Source: Treponema succinifaciens DSM 2489 (lineage in GTDB: Bacteria > Spirochaetota > Spirochaetia > Treponematales > Treponemataceae). From it: DNA of 64,000 bases. The translations under genes were made by a program, and so were the position numbers. Each line of letters opens with the position of its first letter. The stretch's first letter is position 1. A model generated the notes under the pieces. It was not told where the DNA came from. It did no database searches and saw only the letters and a list, made by a program, of their open reading frames with translations. Where the stretch lies: positions 806,001 through 870,000 of the forward strand of contig NC_015385.1 in the NCBI RefSeq assembly GCF_000195275.1, given 5' to 3'. Positions 59,094 through 64,000 of this stretch are shown here, piece by piece.

Positions 59094-59348
59094 ATTTCCT
59101 CCAAATAAATTGAATGAATCATGTTTTTAATTCTGGTGCATTTTTCTGTCATAATAAAAGATACAAAATGTTTTCGCGTAAGACAAGTTGATTAGGAATG
59201 TCGCTTGCAAAATATGTTTCTTCCATTTAAGTTTGAAATTTGGTATACTTTGCGCATTTAGAAAATTGAAGATCCGGGCTTTTGAGTTTTTGTTTTTCGC
59301 TGAAAAATTTTGCTTTAAAAACTTCCCGCTTTTTTAAATAGAGGAACT

Positions 59349-61421
59349 ATGGCTTTTTATGATTCATTCGATGTAGCAGTTTGCGGCGGAGGTCATGCCG
59401 GCATAGAGGCTTCCCTTGCTTGCGCCAGAATGGGATTAAAGACAATTTTAATTACGCAGTCGATTGACTCAATTGGAAGAATGAGCTGCAATCCTTCAAT
59501 CGGCGGAATTGCAAAAGGAAATATTGTCCGGGAAATTGATGCGCTTGGCGGAGAAATGGGAAGGCTGATTGACCGCTCGATGATTCAGTTTAGAATGCTG
59601 AACAAAAGCCGCGGTCCTGCAGTTCAAGCTCCTCGTTCCCAAGCCGACAAAATTGTTTATTCATCTCTTGCGCGCCATGTTGTGGAAACTACGGAAAATC
59701 TTTCAACATTGATGGACACTGTTGTTGATGTTTTGACTGTAGCCTCGGATGTGCCGTTGCCAAAAGACAGTTCTGGTTCTTTGGAGTCAGGTTCGATTCC
59801 AGGAGAAAAACGTTCAGGCTCTTCATACACTTTTGCAACACAAGCTTGCCGCAGCGGAATGAGACAAAAAATTATCGGCGTTGTTACGGAGCGTGGAAGA
59901 ATTATTCCTTGCCGCGCCGCAGTTCTTACAACGGGAACTTTTTTGGGCGGAAGAATTTTTATCGGAGAATACGATGCTCCCTGTGGACGTTTGGGAGAGT
60001 CTGGTGTATTTGGTTTAACAGAAAGTTTGAGCCGTCTTGGATTTACAACAGGCAGATTGAAGACAGGAACTCCTCCGCGGATTTTAAAGCACACAGTTGA
60101 TTTTTCAAGATTTGAACTTCAGGAAGGCGACAAGGAAATCCTTCCGTTTAGTTTTGATGACGAAAAAATTGAACGCCCTATGGTGCCGTGCCATTTGGTC
60201 TATACAAATGAAGAAACTCATAAAATAATCAGAGAAAATATAAACCGCTCGCCTTTGTATTCTGGAAAAATCAGCGGGGTTGGTCCTCGCTATTGTCCGA
60301 GCATAGAAGACAAAGTTATGCGTTTTGCTGAACGGAACAGGCATCAGCTTTTTGTTGAGCCAGAAGGACTTGAAACTGATGAGATTTATCTGAATGGATT
60401 AAGCTCCAGTTTGCCAGAAGAAGTCCAGGATGCTTTTTTGAGAACTATGCCAGGATTTGAAAATTGTGTTGTAAGCCGTCCGGGGTATGCTGTTGAATAT
60501 GACTATGTTGAGCCGACACAGCTTTTTCCTTCTCTTGAGACAAAACGTGTTGCTGGTCTTTTTAATGCCGGGCAAATCAATGGAACTTCAGGCTATGAAG
60601 AAGCGGCAGGACAGGGACTTGTTGCCGGAATAAATGCCGCGCTTTATGCAAGGGAACATAAAAAATTATGCGGACCGATTTGCGCTTCAGACTCATCATT
60701 CGGTTCTTCTCCTGCAAGTTCAGAGCCGGGAAAATTTATGCCCAAACCAGTTTTCAATTCTGATGAGCTTAAAAATTTTTCTGAAATTTCCGCGCGGGAA
60801 ACAGAAGCCTTGTCCAAAAAATTAAAGGAAACGCAAAAGGAATTTGGCTTTGATTCGTTTGAAAAAATTCCGTCTTACGAGCCGCTTGTTCTTGGACGCG
60901 ATGAAGCTTACATTGGAGTTCTTATTGATGACCTTGTTACACTTGGAACAAAAGAGCCGTACAGAATGTTTACTGCCCGCGCTGAGTACAGGCTTAAACT
61001 TAGGCATGACACTGCTGACAGACGATTGAGGAAAAAAGGCTTTGTTGTAGGACTTATTTCAAAAGCGCAGTTTGAGCAGATGAATTTGAAATATCAGAAA
61101 GTTGACGAAGCGCTTGAATTTTTGAGCAAGCATCCGGATGCTGAAAATCCAGGAAACTTTAACAGCCTTGAATGGACTTTGGCGCAAGAAGATTTTAAAT
61201 ACCGCTATTATATTGAAAAGCAGGATTCAAGAGTTGCAAAAATGCATCGTATGGAAAACGCAAGAATCCCGGCTGATTTTGATTATTCAAAAATTGTCGC
61301 ATTGTCTTCTGAAAGCCGCGCAAAGCTTGAAAAAATCCGGCCGCTGACTTTAGGACAGGCTTCAAGAATAAGCGGAATCAGGAACAGCGACATAATGCTT
61401 TTGATGGTTTATCTTCGTTAA
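59349..61421 (+). CDS. mnmG: tRNA uridine-5-carboxymethylaminomethyl modification enzyme
   Basis: The 690-residue product has FDVAVCGGGHAGIEASLACA (FAD site), SCNPSIGGIAKG, LNKSRGPAVQAPRSQADK, RTGTFLGG-like TTGTFLGGRIFIGE, GRLKTGTPPRI, GQINGTSGYEEAAGQG and FTARAEYRLKLRHDTAD. All are MnmG (GidA) marks. It acts with MnmE on the wobble uridine of tRNAs. Ser/Gly-rich insertions near residues 135-165 and 445-470 make it longer than the usual about 625. AGAGGAAC lies before the ATG, and TATACT at 59244 may be the promoter. Confidence 0.97.
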   Translation: MAFYDSFDVAVCGGGHAGIEASLACARMGLKTILITQSIDSIGRMSCNPSIGGIAKGNIVREIDALGGEMGRLIDRSMIQFRMLNKSRGPAVQAPRSQADKIVYSSLARHVVETTENLSTLMDTVVDVLTVASDVPLPKDSSGSLESGSIPGEKRSGSSYTFATQACRSGMRQKIIGVVTERGRIIPCRAAVLTTGTFLGGRIFIGEYDAPCGRLGESGVFGLTESLSRLGFTTGRLKTGTPPRILKHTVDFSRFELQEGDKEILPFSFDDEKIERPMVPCHLVYTNEETHKIIRENINRSPLYSGKISGVGPRYCPSIEDKVMRFAERNRHQLFVEPEGLETDEIYLNGLSSSLPEEVQDAFLRTMPGFENCVVSRPGYAVEYDYVEPTQLFPSLETKRVAGLFNAGQINGTSGYEEAAGQGLVAGINAALYAREHKKLCGPICASDSSFGSSPASSEPGKFMPKPVFNSDELKNFSEISARETEALSKKLKETQKEFGFDSFEKIPSYEPLVLGRDEAYIGVLIDDLVTLGTKEPYRMFTARAEYRLKLRHDTADRRLRKKGFVVGLISKAQFEQMNLKYQKVDEALEFLSKHPDAENPGNFNSLEWTLAQEDFKYRYYIEKQDSRVAKMHRMENARIPADFDYSKIVALSSESRAKLEKIRPLTLGQASRISGIRNSDIMLLMVYLR

Positions 61422-62437
61422 TGGAAAAAATCGACTGGAACAAAATTGCTTTTTTTTCTGCTCTCTGCTTTTTTCTTTCCGCTTTGGAATATGCAGTTCC
61501 AAAGCCGTTGCCTTTCTTTAAAATTGGATTTGCAAATCTTCCAATTTTGATAAGCCTTTCAGTACTGAAAAAAAAAGAAACAATGCTTCTTGTTTTTCTA
61601 AAAATTTTCTTGCAGGCAGTTATAAGCGGAACTTTGTTTTCTTATGTCTTTGTTTTCTCTTTTGCAGGTTCTGTTGCTTCCGGACTTTTCATGATGCTTG
61701 CATATTTTATTTTTAGAAGCAAAATTTCTTTCATTGGAATTTCCGTTTGTGGCGGACTTGCAAATAATGTTGCTCAGATTTTTTTAGCTGGCATTTTTAT
61801 GTTTGGCTCGAATGTGAAATTTATTGCGCCTCCAATGCTTTGTGCTTCGTTTTTCACTTCGTTGTCTTTGGGAAGTTTTGCAGAAAATTTTTGCAGGAAA
61901 TCAGTTTGGTTTAATGAACTTGTTCTTAAAAGTCCGGTGAAAATTGACTCAACATTTTCAGAAATTGAAAAGGTGAATTTTTTTTATGTTTTTCTTTCTG
62001 CAATTGGTTTTTCTGTTTTGACTTTTAGAAATTCAGTTTTTGAAATTTATTTTGTTGTTGTGCTTTTTGTCTTTTTAGGTTTTATAAAAAAAAGAACTTT
62101 GAAAATTTTTCCGTCTGTTCTTTTGATTTTTTTTATTGTATTTTTTTCTTTGTTTTCTCCGCATGGAAAAATTCTATTTTCTTTTGGGAAATTAAATATA
62201 ACTTTGGGAGCTTTGAATTTGGGACTTGCAAAAGCAGGTCGGCTTTGTGGCTTTGTTTTTATATCGCAGTTTGTAATTTCAAAAAATATTTTTTTTCATG
62301 GCAGAGCCGGAAAGTTTTTTTCTAATGTCATGTCTTATTTTTCAAAATTGACAGAAACAAAAATCCGGCTGAAAAAAGAAAATTTTATTTCTCAAATTGA
62401 CAGCCGGCTTTGCAAAGTTTGGCAAAATGAAATTTAA
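61421..62437 (+). CDS. Gx transporter-family protein fused to an EcfT-like domain
   Basis: The N-terminal about 165 residues (ALEYAVPKPLPFFKIGFANL, SLSVLKKKETMLLVFLKI, GGLANNVAQI) match the Gx transporter/heptaprenyl diphosphate synthase component I family, related to ECF substrate-binding (S) proteins. The rest has four more helices and LGALNLGLAKAGRLCGFVF, reminiscent of the EcfT/CbiQ energy-coupling protein. Thus it may be an S-T fusion. The start overlaps the mnmG stop (TAATG). Substrate unknown. Confidence 0.75.
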   Translation: MEKIDWNKIAFFSALCFFLSALEYAVPKPLPFFKIGFANLPILISLSVLKKKETMLLVFLKIFLQAVISGTLFSYVFVFSFAGSVASGLFMMLAYFIFRSKISFIGISVCGGLANNVAQIFLAGIFMFGSNVKFIAPPMLCASFFTSLSLGSFAENFCRKSVWFNELVLKSPVKIDSTFSEIEKVNFFYVFLSAIGFSVLTFRNSVFEIYFVVVLFVFLGFIKKRTLKIFPSVLLIFFIVFFSLFSPHGKILFSFGKLNITLGALNLGLAKAGRLCGFVFISQFVISKNIFFHGRAGKFFSNVMSYFSKLTETKIRLKKENFISQIDSRLCKVWQNEI

Positions 62438-63567
62438 ATTCTAAAAATTTCTGAGTGCGTTAAAACTTCATTGCCAGTTTCTGTTATTAGAATGTCATTT
62501 TCAAGACGAGTTCCGCCAAGCGTTTTGTCGTAAAGACCAGGTTCAAGTGTTATGATATTTCCAGCCTTAAAAACATCATTTTCATTTGCTCTCATGCTTA
62601 CAAACGGCTCTTCGTGAATTTCAAGGCCTGTTCCGTGTCCAAGTCCGTGAGGCATAACTCTGTTTATTTTTGCGAAAATTTCATCAGCCTTTTTTACTGC
62701 GCGTGAAATTTTTTCGTTCGGTATATAAAGTTTTTTACATTCATCCGCGGCTTCTTGCACGGCTTTTAAAAGCTTTTCTTGTTCCTTTGAAAGCGGACTT
62801 TTTGCAATTGTGATTGTGCAGTCGCTTGCGTAGCCCTCATAGCAAACTCCATAGTCCAAAATTGACAATCCCTGAGTTCCCCAGTTTCCTTGCGTGTATC
62901 CCGGAAAAGCGTGGATTGCAAAGCTTCGCTCTGGTCCTGCGGCGAGCGTGTCAAAACTTGTGCGTTCTGCGCCTTTTATTCTTAGTTCTCGTTCTGCAAA
63001 AAGCGCAACATCGGTTTCAGTTTTTATTTTTCCTTGGCGCAAATTTTCCACGATGATTTTTGTCATTTCATCTGTAATTGCGGCGGCTTTTTTTGTGCAG
63101 GAAATTTCATAGTTGTCTTTTATGGCGCGAAGTGATTTTACAAAGTCATGCGCAGAATTTTCTTCAGCGCAGATTTTAAAGTTTTCAAGTTTTTCTGAAT
63201 ATTTTTTAAACTGAATGTATGGTGTTTCTGGAGAAATGCAGACTTTTGATTTTTTTTCAGAAATGGATGAAGTTAAAATTTCTTTTGAGGCATTTATATA
63301 GCTTCTTTTAAATTTTTCAGAAGGGATTATTTCATCTGCAAATGCTTTGTCTTTTGCTAAATTTTCATCCCACGGAATTAAAAAAGATTTTCCGCTGTCC
63401 AAAATAATTAAAGATGCGTCGCTTGGATGTCCGCAAAGATAACGCACGGCAACATCTCTTCGTTGTTCAGAATCTTCAAAAATTGCCGCCTTGATATTGT
63501 TTTGCTTTAAATACTCGCTGACTTTTTTCCGCCTGTCTTCATAAATTTGTTTTAAATTAAAATTCAT
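62434..63567 (-). CDS. M24-family aminopeptidase (Xaa-Pro type)
   Basis: The 377-residue product has an N-terminal creatinase-like domain and a C-terminal pita-bread fold: TSFDTLAAGPERSFAIHAFP, LSILDYGVCYEGYASDCTIT (metal-binding Asp pair), NRVMPHGLGHGTGLEIHEEP (His) and GNIITLEPGLY plus GTRLENDILIT (Glu pair). It should remove N-terminal residues before Pro. It converges with the Gx gene, overlapping 4 bases. Confidence 0.92.
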   Translation of the reverse strand: MNFNLKQIYEDRRKKVSEYLKQNNIKAAIFEDSEQRRDVAVRYLCGHPSDASLIILDSGKSFLIPWDENLAKDKAFADEIIPSEKFKRSYINASKEILTSSISEKKSKVCISPETPYIQFKKYSEKLENFKICAEENSAHDFVKSLRAIKDNYEISCTKKAAAITDEMTKIIVENLRQGKIKTETDVALFAERELRIKGAERTSFDTLAAGPERSFAIHAFPGYTQGNWGTQGLSILDYGVCYEGYASDCTITIAKSPLSKEQEKLLKAVQEAADECKKLYIPNEKISRAVKKADEIFAKINRVMPHGLGHGTGLEIHEEPFVSMRANENDVFKAGNIITLEPGLYDKTLGGTRLENDILITETGNEVLTHSEIFRI

Positions 63568-63585
63568 TTTTCCTTCCCTGAAATT

Positions 63586-64000
63586 TTATTTTTGCTTTGA
63601 AATTTTTTCAAATGCTGTTTTTAAAAGTGAATCTTTTGAAATAAAAAGGAGCGCAAGTCCTATTGCTCCGAAAATTGCCGCAGTTATAAAAATAGGAATT
63701 CCTTGTGAAATGATTCTTGGATTTCTGCTGAAAAATTTAATGAAATAATTTTTTGTCAAAACGACAGGAACAACTGCAATTACAGAAAATGCTGCGATTT
63801 TTATTGCATACAAAACTGCAAGTTTTAAAATGTTTCCAACGTGAATTGATTTTGTTTTTCTTAAAAATATAAAAAGCATCAATGTATTTGCCGCGCTTGC
63901 AATTGTGAGAGCCAGCGCAATTCCTTTTCCTTTAAATTTAATTGAAAGAATTGAAGCCAGCGCAATGTTCACGGCGAAATTTATAAGCCCTGCGATTGTG
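63586..64000 (-). CDS. murJ: Lipid II flippase MurJ, C-terminal part (start outside window)
   Basis: The frame is open to the window edge and reads AGLINFAVNIALASILSIKF, KGKGIALALTIASAANTLML, then two to three helices. NIALA....G..GIALAT.IA....N is the MurJ/MviN signature of the late helices. The GTG at 63972 is internal. The 18 bases between it and the M24 gene suggest an operon. Confidence 0.85.
   Translation of the reverse strand, partial: TIAGLINFAVNIALASILSIKFKGKGIALALTIASAANTLMLFIFLRKTKSIHVGNILKLAVLYAIKIAAFSVIAVVPVVLTKNYFIKFFSRNPRIISQGIPIFITAAIFGAIGLALLFISKDSLLKTAFEKISKQK

Overview
The window looks like part of a Treponema-like spirochaete chromosome. The base composition is AT-rich. 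The housekeeping genes include class II ketol-acid reductoisomerase, a thioredoxin with a ferredoxin:thioredoxin reductase-type partner, mnmG and murJ. There is also a poly-G tract in a lipoprotein gene and an array of integron-type attC sites, both reported from treponemes. The genus is inferred from gene content and was not tested by alignment.

Region 1 (1-14.5 kb) is a mosaic polymorphic-toxin locus. One conserved toxin N-terminal/pre-toxin module is repeated, complete or in pieces, at about 1, 1870, 4381, 10571 and 12667. Each copy is joined to a different C-terminal domain: an EssD/YeeF-like endonuclease, an AHH-type HNH nuclease (twice), a possible cysteine peptidase and a PD-(D/E)XK nuclease. 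Matching immunity genes follow (YezG/DUF600-like, Imm11-like twice, Imm70-like). A DUF4157 (HELTH) protein and a tail-tube fragment suggest that these are cargo of an extracellular contractile injection system. Between the copies lie lipoproteins, a SUMF1-like protein and WG-repeat proteins, several of them broken.

Region 2 (14.5-43.4 kb) is an integron cassette array with no integrase gene in the window. It has 11 attC sites, plus a twelfth duplicated into region 1 at 3401. Cassettes carry PIN-type and HigBA-type toxin-antitoxin pairs, a GNAT acetyltransferase, a RibD/DHFR-like reductase, PD-(D/E)XK-like proteins, a DUF262/DUF1524 pair and several unknown membrane or secreted proteins. A convergent small-RNA/hydrophobic-peptide locus resembles a type I toxin-antitoxin. 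One cassette of about 5.3 kb holds a Cys-rich peptide system: three precursor peptides, a radical SAM/SPASM enzyme, a short UvrA-like ATPase and a RelA/SpoT-like synthetase. Four nearly identical 1638-bp IS110-family (IS1111-type) elements each sit inside an attC site at the same position and in the same orientation. A decayed relative marks the right end of the array.

Region 3 (43.8-64 kb) is ordinary chromosome. It holds ilvC with a duplicated 3' tail, a thiamine-salvage operon (thiM-thiE-thiD-cytX) behind a TPP riboswitch, and a lipoprotein gene with a G10 tract that is out of frame as written. Beyond these are oxidoreductase, ATP-grasp, radical SAM and Nudix genes, tRNA-Cys, a family 3 glycoside hydrolase, trxA with an FTR-like gene, mnmG, a fused Gx/EcfT-like membrane protein, an M24 peptidase and the 3' end of murJ.

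The most noteworthy system is the Cys-rich peptide cluster carried as an integron cassette. Next are the attC-targeting IS elements, whose 3' noncoding region contains an 8-nt match to their target, and the injection-system toxin locus that shares an attC site with the array.
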